Shown here one piece after another: positions 9,166-21,069 of a DNA stretch of 64,000 nucleotides. Numbering within the stretch: position 1 is the stretch's first letter; the number at the start of each line of letters is the position of its first letter. The stretch comes from Cantharellus purpuraceus. Taxonomy: Eukaryota; Basidiomycota; Agaricomycetes; Cantharellales; Hydnaceae. Below the pieces are notes generated by a model. It saw nothing but the letters and a program-made list of their open reading frames with translations. It had not been told where the DNA came from and did no database searches. The translations under genes and the position numbers were made by a program. The stretch is from positions 1-64,000 of the forward strand of contig JALBUN010000013.1 of the NCBI GenBank assembly GCA_025174535.1. Reading direction: 5' to 3'.

Positions 9166-12052
9166 GATGATGATAATGAAGCCGAGATCAGTGGGGTAAT
9201 TGAATTGGCCGCGTACCGGGGTCCTGTGTGTCTGTACTTTTTTTTCTTCTTTTCGTTCCGTACTAACGGGATGTTGCGTATGCGCCGCCACGGGCTGCAG
9301 CTGACCGTTGCGAGGCGCAATCAAGTGCGCAAGACGTGAAGGGTGCCGTAACATTAATGGTCCATATCCCGGAGTCTACCTATAATCCTTAGTGACCAAG
9401 AGTATACACCAGTATTAGATTATCTCAGGCCCGTACGCGTGCTTCTCTCCCGAATCAAGCACTCAAAAAATTCATCGTAACAAAGCCAAAAACATGGGTA
9501 TATACGAAGTAATGAAAACCTCCGTCCAAAACAAGGCACGCACGCGAATATCGTCATTAATCCAATCACTCACGCGTACCTATCCATGCCATCACTTGAG
9601 TGCTTCTCGAATTCTTCCCCCCCCCCTCCGCACCCTGATCCATCTCATTACCTTTTACCTCGTCCAAGTATCTGGCTCGGATCTTTCCTAAGAATATTCA
9701 AAGAATGCAACGTTAAATATATATATGTGTGTATTTACGTATCCTAATAGTTTGTAGCCCGTCCGCCCTGTACAGTTTCGGGTGCTATTTGCTATGCAGT
9801 GGCGGTCCGGGGAACCGGGGGCAGGACGAGCGAATATGATCGAGAGGGATTTAAATGAATAGGATGAAGGGAAAGGAATGGCGCGAGGAACAAAGGCGTG
9901 CGTAAGGTTGGAATGAGGAGATGGGAACCAACCGACAAGAACTGTCTGGGACAACCGGAAACGGACCAGGGATAAAAAATACGAGGAAAAAAAATTGAAC
10001 ACTCATGTATACACGGGCCGTAAATTCATACTGGACGCTGAAGGGGAAAAAAGAGTAGACACGCTTGGACCGATTTAACACTAATTTTCTTCACCAGCTT
10101 ACCATCATCAACATTCTGCCTCGTTTTTTCCCTTGAAAAAGTTAGCCTGGTGGTGTTCTCCACAATTTTGGTCCGTATGTTGCGATATCACGTCACAGAT
10201 GTATACCATGCAATGCCGGCCCGGAGCAGAGGTTATGTACCCACTGCACTCCCTGAGGTCGCTGGCACTGTGCGTAAGTGGTAGGGCGCATGGGCGGCGC
10301 GTATAGGTCTTCGGAATTATACTCTCTTTCTTGGTGTCACAGAAGGCGGCACTTCGAAGGATGAGGATCAGGGAACGGTCTGGACCAGTGGATTTCGGTC
10401 TACGCTTCTCGAGTGTCATCTGGTAGGAATAGAGATGTGTGTGGCCCGACACGCTCTACGTTATATGTCGCATTTCACTTGTCCTTTTCTATACTTAGAC
10501 CAACGGACGTTACTCGTTCTGGTGGCTGGCCGGTATTGTCTTTGAACACCGCTGCTAAATACACGGAATCGAGCCTCCGCGCCCGTATCTCGATCCGCTC
10601 GAGGCGTCCGTACTTTGCCTTGCGCGATGTGCTAGTCCCTCCGCGACACCTAGCCGATCTTGCTGTACCTTATCAAGAGATGACCCTAAACCCGGTCGAA
10701 CGGCGGGAGCGGGAGCGGGTGCGCGGGTGTCGAAGCAAACGTTGTGGTCCTGCGCTCTGTAATATCTCACCTCATCTCAATAACAAGCTTCATTTGAGCA
10801 ATTAGAGATCGTAACACAGGACGGAATGAATCAGAGTAACATACTGATTAGGGAATGGGGTAGAGGGGGGGCGTGGCACGCACGCGTGTCAGTGTGTCCG
10901 ATGCTGATGGCGATCCCGCACAGGCGAGAATACCGCTGTGCACATTGCTACGTACTTTTTGTATTATAGTTTTAGTGTTCTGTGTATGGGCCGCGGCGGC
11001 AGGTAGTGGTGTACGCTCACTCTCGGTGAGGGGTCCCGGGTGCTGGGGTTGGGCACGGGAATGGAGGTGCAAAGGAAGTCAGGCTATATGGCGCAGGGAG
11101 AGAGAAGAGAGGGGCAGACGATGGGAACTGGTCTCGAGACGGATTCCCCCAACGTCTCCTTTCGCCACATTCCTCCTGTAAGATGTGGCGGGTGGCGGAT
11201 GTGGGGCATTTGGCTCGAGCGGCAGTGCCAGTTCCCGGCCAAGATGGCGTCGTAAAAGTTGTTGCTACAATCAGAGTGAGAATTACATCACGGAGAACAC
11301 GTCCAACCCTGCTGAGGAAAGATGGTGGTCTGCGCGCGCGTCGAGATTCCTTTTGATGTAGCACCAACTGTAGGAGGAGTAGCGAACCATGCAGGTCGTG
11401 CATGTCCTAGCATATGCTATTGAAGCATAAGGGGAAACGTTATTCACAAAGCTCCACCATCCACACTCACAAGCTCTTGTATAATCAGCAATTTACCGAA
11501 GCACTCAGTCTGCAATATAAAAATTATTACACGACCAACAAATGCATCAACTCGCACGTACATCACACTTCGGAATCGATTTTGTTTGATTGGGCATTGC
11601 CGATAGCGACTCGGAGCAGCAACAATGCGTTAATTATTAATGGACGAGGGGCTGCAAGGATGGTCACTTAGTTGCGTATGTGGGCTAATGTGGGCTGTCA
11701 TAGGGGACTATGGACGTGTATACGGCGTACCAAACTGTGACGCGTGACGATTCGATGGCCTACAGTCTGCTCCGAGACAAAAGAGAACTCTGAGTGCCAA
11801 AGCTAGTCAACGAGTCCCCCCTGAACGTACAGATACCTCCTCCCTGGCGCCAGTGTGTCACACGGTTCCCATCACGTATCTGTGTGTTCAGTCCGTAAGG
11901 GCGGGAGCCGAATCAAGTCTGATATCTCATTCCAGTCGAGCTTTCAGGTCCACTGAGGACGTCAGTGTTGTTTCTGCTCTCTGGACAAGCCTCCTATTAT
12001 TTGTTTGTACTACGTGGGCGCTAAATCATAAAGGACTGTTTGGTAGAAGTTC
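9166..12052. other. No recognisable gene
   Basis: All frames were examined. Only short open stretches with biased composition occur, none with a motif I recognise and none with consistent splice signals. There is a poly-T run at about 9238-9251 and a C8-9 run at about 9620. The strip separates the copia remnant from the host gene island. Confidence 0.5.
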
Positions 12053-13654
12053 TTATTCTTTACGGGGGAAGTGCGTCCCCTCACCACCCCGGGAATTCTC
12101 TGGGGGAAAAATTGGCCGTGTCGATGGAGAAGAGGACGGAGCATGCTGCACATTCATGTGACCCGTCGGTACGCCTTGTCTTGGAAGGCCTATCACAACG
12201 TCCCTTCCACCCATCCGCCCCCTTACCACGGCCCTTCCTGCCCTTTTAAGCAAGGCCCTCCGCCCAACACCTCGAATGTCTATGTATACCAAGGCAACAT
12301 TTTGTGCCGATTGACCGACGCTGCGGGATGCGTCAGCCACATCCTGGCCATATCTTGTCGTCGTCAGTAGGGGGTAGCTCTATATAGATAGTACGTACTT
12401 GTGTGCTAATGATGCAGATACAGCATTGGTGCCAGTCTCGATGACATCTTGAGCGGAGTGCTCTAATGTTGTTAACAATAAATCGGTGCTCGCGAGCAGT
12501 CTATTCAAAAGCCTAGGCTTTCTTGGTGGCAGAAGCGGAGCACCACCTGGCAGCGGATGCCCTGGAGCTGATTGCACTGGCCAAGTGCCCCTGGGAGGTA
12601 ACTGCGGAGGAGCGAGCTGACTATGACTATTCCCAGGCACCCCTTTGTGGCAGGCCCCGACAGCCTGTCCACGACATAATCCAGCGTCTCCAGGATCGCT
12701 CCCACCGTCTTTGATGATACAGTTACCGCTGTACCACTGATATTATGGAGACGTCTCATATTGTTGCGTGTACGTGGCGAAAACTCGACGGGTCTTTGAG
12801 TGGGCGTCGAGTGCGAAATGTAATAATTCGAGGCTGAGCTGATACTCGTCGTGATCATCGACGTGGCTAACACGATGCCCCGACTTGAAGCAGCGCGGTC
12901 AGGAACATTACGTCCCTCGAAATCAACGGCGAAACTCCACTGACCTTATGAGACCGGCCGTCTGCATTAACAAATCACGTTCTTCAGGACTGGCCGGATG
13001 AGCATACGCTTCGACATGTCCTGCCTGTTCCTCTGCTTCGTCCGGCAAATCGATAACAACTGGATCTTTCTCGTGGCCTTTTTCCGCCAAGGCCCTGTCC
13101 TCCTTGATTGGCACTGCATCGTCGAGGGTCGCCACAATATTCCCATCTTTCTCGTCCACAAGGACGAGGCGCCCCTTGAAGTCTGACGTTCCAGTCGAGC
13201 CTCTAGGGCTATAGGGGATGCCACTATCAACACTCTTCTGGGGATAAGCCTCCTTTTGCTTGTCTGCACTTGGGCCCTCGATATCACAAAGGACGCCGTA
13301 TTGAGACAGAATCACCTCCATCGTTTCCAGGTCGAGGGCTGACACTGGATTTGATGGGTCAGGGGGGACAACAAGTTGCACAAGGCCTGCGCTTTCGACT
13401 TCGGGTAGGAACATGTAAGTGTAGGTAGATCGGCTGTGGTTGATCCTCTGCGTCGGCGAGATGATCATTTCAAATGAATTGAGTTTCAACACGAGCCAGA
13501 CATCCCGGCCGTCCTGGTAGGATGAAGGGACGTCAAGCGTCACGCACTAAAGAGCCAAGTGACCCGTTTGGGCACCAGTAGATGGTGTGGTGAGTATACA
13601 ATTAGGCAAAGTCAGAAGAAGGAACCCTTGTGCATGAGTGCTGCTTGCCGACAT
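12053..13654 (-). pseudogene. Spartin-like senescence-domain protein, broken
   Basis: Exons on the reverse strand: 13654-12945, 12883-12395 and 12343-12053, with introns of 61 and 51 bp; the first uses an AAG acceptor. The N-terminus (FLLLTLPNCILTTPS) and the C-terminal senescence domain (SRGIVLATSMITTSISSASN, SGTAVTVSSKTVGAI, LLASTDLLLTTLEHSAQ, NVALVYIDIRGVGRRALLKR) match fungal spartin/senescence-family proteins, which in animals and plants act on lipid droplets and membranes. Two lesions: TAG at codon 36 (13549-13547), where homologs read on in frame, and a one-base shift at the C4 run 12640-12643 (G4 on the coding strand). With one G restored, the three exons total 497 codons. It is a real pseudogene, or carries two sequence errors. 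Confidence 0.75.
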
Positions 13655-14548
13655 CCCACGGATTTAGAGGATTGTCAGCTTATGTTTTTAGCCAACAACA
13701 AAACCAGTTCGAAGGAGGCAAGTTTCAGATCGATTCTGCTGTCAAGAAGTCTAATTCATCATGTCGCTTAGTCATGACTTGGAGGCGCCGCCATGAACTC
13801 CAACCAGATAGCTGGCGAACCAAGCCTTGAATTCGGAAAGACGGTCGCCATGCTCATTGAATCCCTCAAATTCACACCTACATGTGGTCAGCTAGATTTA
13901 TCTAGATGCATCTGGTATGAAAATCAGAAAACACCGGTCTGGAGGTTGCCCCGGGACAACCGCGCACTCAGGGCCATTCGACTCTGCTATTGTGGTGGTT
14001 TTAATTCTGCCTTGGTCTTAATTATTTCCACGATTTCCCTTAAAGCTTAGGCTGCATTATTAAGCGCTCAATTTACGGAGGGCACTTGGACTCGACCTTG
14101 GCACTTTGATGTGGGTGTGATGTGGAACCGCTTGCGCTCACAATGGCTCAAAGAAGCCATGCTTAAAGCTGCGCTAGAGATGACGGCTGCACATGTGACT
14201 GTGAATTTTCAATACGTGCCCTGTTGCCGATATTTTTCAAGTGAGACATTGGTCCTTTTTGGAAAACGCCGCCTCCTTGGTGGGAGGCAACAATTGTGAG
14301 TGGCCATTCAGCGTGCTCGTTTCTAGGGAACAACCCGGATTTCAATTCATAACTGTCTGAACAGACAGTGATATGCCACATAATTAACAATGCGCATATT
14401 CAGCGCCATCAGATACCAGCCACTCGGGTTAGAACGTTATTTCACCACTCATGACAGAGAAGGCATATAAGACGGCATGTGGGTATGCATCGTTTCTTAT
14501 AGCCTTTGTTCCCCCTCTTCCACTACCTTTAACCACAAATTGTCAACG
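13655..14548. other. Divergent intergenic region
   Basis: This lies between the reverse-strand spartin-like gene and the forward HMG-box gene, so it probably holds both promoters. CATATAAG at about 14464, followed by a CT-rich tract (14508-14530), lies about 85 bp upstream of the HMG-box start. No ORF with recognisable content. Confidence 0.45.
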
Positions 14549-15831
14549 ATGTCTCCCCCTGCCTCTCCAGTCCAAGGTTTGTGTTCTTCTTACCACCACT
14601 AGTGTCTCAAAATCGCTGAAACATAGCTTTAACTCGCGGCGGCGCAGAAAAGCGCAAGAGAAAGTACAAACGCTCTCCCTCGGCCAGACGTACTGCCGGA
14701 TCATCCGTGTCGCGTGATGTCCCTCCCCGCCCATCAAACTGTTTTATATTATTCCGAAAAGATTATATTAAGAAACACCCTGCTACCATCGACAGAACCC
14801 CGCAAGCGATTGGAAATGCATGGACGTCGCTTTCGTATTCGCAGCAATCGAAATGGCACGAGCAAGCTCAAAAGGCCAAGGAGGAGCACGCTAGGATGTA
14901 CCCAGAATACGTTTACCGGCCGAACCGCTCCCAACCCAAGAAAAGGAGGAAGAGGAACGCGAGAGTGGAACCAGTCAATGAATACCCAGGTCACCCCGGT
15001 CCAGTGCCCCCCCTCTCCTCGTCTATGGACTATCCTTCCGACTTGAAGCGCCTCCGTGAGTCGCTTGGCCTCCCCCACTGGGATGATTCTGTATTGGTCT
15101 CCGTCGATGAGGGTTCCCGGTTTGATGGTCAACTACATGGTGTCCCCGAGTCTCTGCTTCGCAGAGCGTCGTCAGCCCCTGCTGCCGTTGGAGGCAGCCC
15201 AGGTCAAAGCACTTCCACCTCGACGAACCCTACCCCTCCAGACTTTAATTCGTCGGGAGTGCATTCAGCCTTTGCCCAGCGGCATTCATACTCAGGAGTC
15301 AGGCCGGGATTCATACCCACGGATTTGTTCTTGCCGACCCTACCACTGTATCTGTTCAGAGACGACGCGCTGGTACCCTTAAGTATGCCGTTTGCAAGGC
15401 AGGACGAGGGTGACTATTTACAGCTTTTGCAAGGATACCAGTTGCCGGTACGTTGTGTCATTCTTTTATACATAAATGTGTCCGCTGACGTGCTTGTCTG
15501 GGATTATCATATACCACAGGCTGCGCAGGAGGCTAAAAAGGTCGAGAGCTCGGCTGAAAGAGAATACACCATACCCACTGCTGACGAGCTCCCCTCATTG
15601 TATCCGGTGAAACACCAGCAGGAGCTACATCAGCTCCATGGGGTGGTACACCCGCCTCAGCCCTCGAGCCTGGAGCACTTGCCTCAGCCGGTGCACCATA
15701 GTGGGACGATCCCGTTCCCTACTGGTGGGCTTAATAGCGGGGCTCTCCCTCATATTCGTCATCACGCATATGACGAAGATCCATGCCGTCCCTACCCCCA
15801 TTGGCTTGGATTGGTTCCCGGAGCATGGTAA
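14549..15831 (+). CDS. HMG-box (MATA/SOX-type) transcription factor
   Basis: Exons 14549-14576, 14627-15447 and 15520-15831; introns are 50 bp (GTTTGT…TAG) and 72 bp (GTACGT…CAG). Together they give 386 residues. The HMG box spans about residues 44-120: PRPSNCFILFRKDY, an AIGNAWTSLS helix, KWHEQAQKAKEEHARMYPEY, then a basic tail QPKKRRKRN that is a likely nuclear signal. This is the MATA-HMG class that includes fungal mating and sexual-development regulators such as Ste11/Prf1/Pcc1. The rest is low-complexity Pro/Ser/His. The end is uncertain: past the stop an adjacent frame stays open to 15952 with plausible coding sense (PYLPLTTTDEELYPY), so a further splice near 15828 is possible. No homeodomain or pheromone genes are nearby, so I do not call a mating-type locus. 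Confidence 0.85.
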
Positions 15832-16430
15832 TGAGCCGGTAGGGCTCCCCGTCAGTGGACCCTCAGCAGCTGGCCCAAGCTCGTATCCTCCACCTTACCT
15901 ACCTTTGACCACCACGGATGAGGAACTATACCCATACCCTGTCTTTAGTTAGTCCAGTTACGATGGTGTCTCCACTGAAAATTTCTGCGGTTCTCTTTTA
16001 TATAAACGTCCACTCCATTGTGTGAGGTTTTGATGGAGATAGGCATGTGTGTTCCCCGGGCCGGTGTGGGTGCTATACTACCATGTGTGGTTAAGAAGTT
16101 GGCGCGGTAAGGTTTGCACAATTCAAATGAGCACGGAGCTAGATAGTACCTCCATATGATGGTGCCCTCAGCTGTCACAACTGCGCAGCTGCGCCAATTA
16201 GCTACGGCTTACCCCGTCCCTCCACTCCCTGTCTTCCTTCGGCAAAGGATGCAGACTTGCATGCAGACAGCTAACACCTGGTGCATCAAAGGTCTTTCAT
16301 TGCTAATGCCCCTCCGCTGGCTATGTATTGTCATAAAAGGGAAGCCATTTGATCAGAACAAGGGCACTTCTGAACATAAAGGCATGCAAGGGATGCGACT
16401 ATATGATATTAGGGGTAACGCCCAAACTGC
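15832..16430. other. Intergenic or 3' end region
   Basis: This lies between the convergent ends of the HMG-box gene (+) and the kinase gene (-). The first 120 bp may be a last exon of the HMG-box gene in another frame. I see nothing else here. Confidence 0.4.
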
Positions 16431-17526
16431 TCACGGTTCCGTACGTGCCACTTGCTCGAGTCTATTCTTGAACAGCGAGATGGTCGTGTCCAAGCCTAGT
16501 ATGACCCCCGTATCTGGGCCCTCGCCCTCCCGCAGCCTCGTGTGCCCGAAATCGATCAGCTTGATGAGGTATGGCGGGCCCTGCTCGTCCTCGTCCTCGT
16601 CCTCGCTGTCCTCTGCATTGTCATCGTCGCCCTCCGCATCGGCATTGGCATCGGCACCGGCATCTGTGGCGCTATCTCGGGACAACGATTGCAAACGTTG
16701 ATGGAGGGTGTCCCAGTCTCCCTCGTAGATAACCAAAATACTGCCGCCGACCATCCGCATCTCCGTGCTGCGCACCGCCAGACGGATCTGTTCTAGCTGC
16801 GCCAAGAGTCCCCAGAGCACCTGCTGCAAAAGGACGCGGGGCAGCCCTTGTCCCCTGGGGAGATCAGATGTGACGAGTGGGAAGAATTTGGCAATGCCGA
16901 TAGGGAGTTCCGGTTTTGTAAGAGCTTTGCCGTATTCCTTTGGCGTTTTTATGAAGGCTGCTTCCGTGTGATCATACACCTGGGCTGGCTTCTTAGCAAC
17001 GGACTGATGGGGAGGATGTGAAAGGGCGCACCCTGAAGCCTGTGAGTCGCACGCCTGTTTCGAGGGACGTGGTCTCTTGCGCACGCTTCTCCATGCGCAC
17101 CCGTTTTTCGGGACTGGCATCTTGGTCGCATAAGACTGTGCCGAGTTTGATGTCGAGGACGTTCGGCTTGGTGAATGTGTGTGTCAGGTTCCCAAGGACC
17201 AGGGACTGTGATCATCCAAGAGACAAGTTGAGCGCGCGCGCGAGCCGGGCCATAAGACGACAGGGCTCATCTTTGCCTGCCTCCTCGTCTTTTGCGTCTG
17301 GGGCGGCGATGTTTCCGTGTGCATCCATGCGACCATGGAGTGTGAGCGTGCCGTAGAACTTGGGGACATGCGGACGGAGATGTGCGAGGGCGTCGTTGGA
17401 GGAGAGGGTGGTGTAAAAGTCGACTTCGAGTGGCAGACAGGGTTTGATGACCACAATGCCGTCGGGGACAGCGAGCATGCCCTCGTGACCGCCTACTTGC
17501 GTGTCCAAGTGCACGGGCGTGGTCAT
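16431..17526 (-). pseudogene. Inositol polyphosphate multikinase, one in-frame stop
   Basis: Exons 17526-17032 and 16979-16431 with a 52-bp intron (GTGCGC…CAG, phase 0). Inositol polyphosphate kinases (PF03770) phosphorylate IP3/IP4/IP6 in nucleus and cytoplasm. The N-terminus reads TQVGGHEGMLAVPDG and KFYGTLTL; the family signature PxxxDxKxG is PNVLDIKLG (codons 121-129); ETGVRLTGFR follows, and the C-terminal IDFGHT (about 307-312) with GPDTGVILGL is the metal/ATP site. An acidic insert of Asp/Glu precedes it. Codon 105 is TGA (17214-17212), in frame, just before SLVLGNLTHTF. I found no splice-site pair that removes it, so this is a nonsense allele, a sequence error, or an unusual intron. 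Otherwise all motifs are intact. Confidence 0.82.
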
Positions 17527-17720
17527 GGATGGGAAGCGGGCGGCAATCCCAGCGTGGGATTTCCGGTCGCCTTGACGATCAGCGCAAGTACGCCGAAGCT
17601 GACGCCGTTTGACAGTTGACACTCTACCGTTCATATCTTTGCGTCTCCCGATGACTCCAGCGCCTCCATGGTCGGCGCTCAGGCTCCCCGGCCTTAAGGG
17701 TGCCCAGGTCACATCGCTGC
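17527..17720. promoter_or_regulatory. Shared divergent promoter
   Basis: Only about 194 bp separate the start codons of the kinase (-) and the coiled-coil gene (+), so the two likely share a bidirectional promoter. No clear TATA box is seen. Confidence 0.35.
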
Positions 17721-18377
17721 ATGGCTCTCGCACCGCCGCCCATGGAACTAGTCAACGACATACACTTTCTCAGACAGGACAATGAGAACCTTCTCAACGA
17801 GGTCATGTCGCTGCGGCAGCAATCGACGCTCTTGCGCGACAGAAGTGATGGGCTGGAGAGGAAGCTGCGAGAGTGTCTTGCCAGACGACAGACACAACAG
17901 GCATGTCGTGTACAGCCCCCCCCGTTCTCTGCCATTGATCTTCCCAAGGCAACGCAGCGTCATTCTAATGTGCGTGCAAACCGTTGGGGGGAGGGGCGTC
18001 CACCGCTGACGTGCGTGGTGGCTGCAGGTGCTGGATCTGACCGTCCATCGGAAACATGCTCCACAGCTCAGACTTGATATCCCCGTAAGCACCACCTTTG
18101 GGAAACGCGAGCTGTCCACATTGTCTCTCAGGCTACCCATGATCTCCGCTCTGCGATCAAGCTGGAAAGTCCTGAAGTGGCTGCGGTCTGGTTCGATGAT
18201 CCCACCGACCAGGACCCCGAGCAGCCCCCTCCCGGTCAGCTCTGGCACAAGGAGCTACACCTCGCAGGCAGTGGTTCCCAGCTCATAGGGGAGGCCCCCG
18301 TAGGTGTGTTCCCTCTCCCCGTGCAGTTCTCGCTCATGCACTTGTGCCACAGAGGGCAGCGCCAGACCAAAGGGTAG
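17721..18377 (+). CDS. Coiled-coil protein of unknown function
   Basis: Proposed exons 17721-17909, 18028-18084 and 18132-18377 with introns of 118 bp (GTACAG…CAG) and 47 bp (GTAAGC…CAG); all junctions are phase 0, giving 163 residues. Residues 8-55 form a leucine/charged coiled coil (ELVNDIHFLRQDNENLLNEV onwards). Residues 80-150 contain AIKLESPEVAAVWFDDPTD and a Trp-containing loop. I do not recognise the family. The stop at 18375-18377 may be intronic: a frame with coding-like sense (PLSLADIPVASIHVDPALAR) resumes around 18420 and another (VMTSLLELRLIQKETY) at about 18565-18665, so the true gene probably runs to about 18700. Confidence 0.5.
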
Positions 18378-19091
18378 AACCGGGTTCTCTCCATGTATGG
18401 CATTCTCTAGAGTACCAGCCACTCTCTTTGGCTGACATCCCCGTAGCGTCCATCCACGTTGACCCCGCCCTCGCCAGATCCATCCGAGCGTCAATCGCGT
18501 ATCGTCCTTCCGTCATTGCGTTCCGTCAAACCTCCCGTTCAAAGCGTTGCCGTCCCCAACGTCATGACCTCCCTGCTCGAGCTGAGACTGATCCAAAAGG
18601 AGACATATGATACCCCCGCTGCCGTCGCTTCTTTCTTGCAGAAACTGTGCGTGGCTGTGAATCAGGTCTGCTTGCCTTCGTTTTCACACCTGTCCCGCGC
18701 CCAGAACACAAACGGACCATACCTTGCATTCACTAGACCACAGCTGCCATTTTCCGGCCTTGAGAATGCCAACATTTTTCGTCTTTACGTCTGTCATTGT
18801 AGGATGAATGATATGCTCAGCTTTAGGACAGTTGTTGGGGGTAGGGGGGTTGGGGTCAGGCATGATGGTGTCGTGTTAGGGGATAATGTTATATCTGACT
18901 AGGCTCCACGCGTATATGAAGAATTAAAGCGTGGACGGAATGCCCATAACCTGTTGGGAGCGGAATATACTACTACCTATGCCGTAGTTCAGCTCAGTCT
19001 ACAGGTATGAGTGTAAAGACTGTTATGTACTACCTATGCCATAGTTCAGCTAAGGCATGGGTAGACGTGAGTACAAATGGTGAACAGTAAC
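18378..19091. other. Possible last exons, then short direct repeats
   Basis: 18400-18665 may hold the 3' exons of the coiled-coil gene in other frames. From 18966 a 24-bp word beginning TACTACCTATGCC occurs twice (about 18969 and 19029). A segment CAGTCTACAGGTATGAGTG just left of the solo LTR recurs just right of it (about 20500), so the LTR landed in a small tandem repeat. Confidence 0.45.
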
Positions 19092-20476
19092 TGTATGGGA
19101 ACCACCTTTTCCCTATCAAATTCCATTTATGCAGCACCAATGTGCTATTCTTTGCTTTTCCATTCCTAAATATCAGCATATATTTGATGCTTGTACCTGG
19201 AATGGACTTATTCAAATATTCTCTATTTTTCCATATTTTTTCATGAATATTCCATGCAGAACTCAGCTCAGAATCATTTATTTCTGCTGTGCTACAGTTG
19301 TGGACCCATAGGCACCCACAAACCTTCCCACAGCCGCCTCTCCCCTTTTGGACCAGGCATTTGGCCTCAATTCAAGCTCAGATGTCTCTGATCAATAAAT
19401 ATTCTGTAACTTAACAACCACAACCTCTCAGGGCACTATTTTCCATGCAGATCATCACCTGACATGTGGCTATCCATGGCTGTCCAAACCAGTGCAGAAA
19501 ACAGGGTGGACACCCTTCTTTTTGCCTGATCAGTGCCTAGCTCAGGGATCAGATCAGCTGATGGGTGATCAAATCAGGTGATTGCCTTGGAATATTCTAC
19601 CCCTTTCCATAACATTCTAGCTGTTTCCCTCTATTATTAGATAGAACTTTCCAGAACCATTATTCAGCTCCTGATCAGTGTTAGTGCTGTGATCAGAACC
19701 TGTGATTGGCTTGGAATATTCTACCCCTTTCTTCCACCTTCCACAACCTTCCAGTAGTTTCCATCTATTAATAGGTAGAATATTCCAGAACCATTACTCA
19801 GCCCCTGTAAATACAATATATAAGGAGGCCATTCTGCCTCTGAAAGAATAACATATCATCACATTCTACCCATCTTCTGCACACCAGTGTGACTAGAGTG
19901 ACATACAGTGTCATCCTCTATCTCAGTAACTGTTGATTACCAGTTCAAGGATCTTTTACAGTTGTGTAACTGTACTTGATTGCACTTGAAGTAGTGATAT
20001 TCCTGCTTTGGGCGTGAGTGTAGTATCTGCCTCACGTGACTACGAATCTACAGGGTGAGATTGTCTGTCGATAGTCCTGCCATTAGAAGCTTGAACTCGT
20101 GTGAAGCAGTTGCTAGACTACTTCACACATTGCTGTTACCCGCTTCTGAGTGCCACTGGTTGGACGGTTGGATTCATCCACCTACTTCCTTTAGCCTCTA
20201 AGTGCATTCCCCTCTTTTTGGAATATCTGGACCCCTAAGCATCCGTGAACTCTAGACTCTGGAAGTCTTATTCATTTCTTGCTGCTAAGAAACGTATTAC
20301 CTTTCTGCATATAGTCTGCATTGACCAATACAAAGGATTGTAACCAAAGTACAAACGTTAAATCGTTTCTGGAGTTGTGCTGCAGCAGGGTTTGATATTC
20401 TTCTCAGCTGTTCATTCACGGAATTGTGGTGATTTAGAGTTTGCCCTAACACCATAATTTTGCGGGTTCCAAAACA
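19092..20476 (+). repeat. Gyp1 solo LTR, TSD GTAAC
   Basis: The 1385-bp LTR starts TGTATGGGAACC and ends GGTTCCAAAACA, flanked by a perfect 5-bp duplication GTAAC (19087-19091 and 20477-20481). It lacks the TGACTCA repeat array of the 4936 copy. A TATATAAGG core promoter is near 19820. No internal sequence is attached, so it is a recombination product. Confidence 0.93.
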
Positions 20477-20481
20477 GTAAC

Positions 20482-20731
20482 TAAGTAGAATATCTCACCT
20501 CAGTCTACATGGTATGAGTGTAAAGACTGAGGAGAGAGGACGGAGGTATAACGTTGATATATACTACTTTGTTGTGGGTGTTTGTAGGCTCATGATCTAT
20601 GACTCTCGATCCAATTCCAACACCGTTCTCTGTCAACTCCACCTCTGTCAACCCCAAACTCCAAACTCCTTTCTGTGTTGTACTCCATATCCATCTTATT
20701 GTCTGAAACATTCAATTCTCCACATACATAT
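20482..20731. other. Short unannotated spacer
   Basis: About 250 bp between the Gyp1 solo LTR and CopB. It contains a possible remnant of old repeat DNA and the left CATAT target copy (20727-20731). No gene is seen. Confidence 0.4.
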
Positions 20732-21049
20732 TGTTGGATTTTCAAGCCACGCGTTGATTATGGACACGCAATGCATCATATTTTGGCATGTATCACTATA
20801 TGTATGAATGGCTCGTGCTGTTGTCTCGCTGAGCTTTAAAAGTTGTAGGTAGGATATATTTTCACAGGTGTACTCGTTTCACCTCAGCGCTTTTGTCACT
20901 TGTGCTGAGGTGAGTAGGTCTATTCAGTTGTATGTTATGTATCCTGATAATTTTCAGTTGTATACTAGGTAGCTATGAATCTACAGCACTTTTGTCACTT
21001 GCGCTGAGTTGTATACTAGCTCCTCCGTGTTGTCACAAATTTTTCTATA
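20732..21049 (+). repeat. CopB 5' LTR
   Basis: This 318-bp LTR matches 25381-25698 except for seven transitions. Five of them fit C-to-T change at CpG on one strand or the other, for example CGCG versus CGCA and GCAC versus GCGC. Confidence 0.93.
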
Positions 21050-21061
21050 GGTTATGGGCCC
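21050..21061 (+). promoter_or_regulatory. CopB primer-binding site (half tRNA-iMet)
   Basis: GGTTATGGGCCC starts at the first base after the 5' LTR. It is the complement of GGGCCCATAACC, the anticodon arm of eukaryotic initiator tRNA-Met. Drosophila copia is primed by such a cleaved tRNA-iMet half. The match is to family knowledge of the tRNA, not to a tRNA gene in this window. Confidence 0.7.
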
Positions 21062-21069
21062 CGGCAGTT

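Noticed and set aside
14549..15831. Mating-type locus
   Set aside because: An HMG box alone is not enough in Agaricomycetes; no homeodomain pair, pheromone receptor or pheromone precursor was seen.
16156..16701. Forward ORF with Ser-rich end
   Set aside because: Antisense to the acidic Asp/Glu insert of the inositol polyphosphate kinase.
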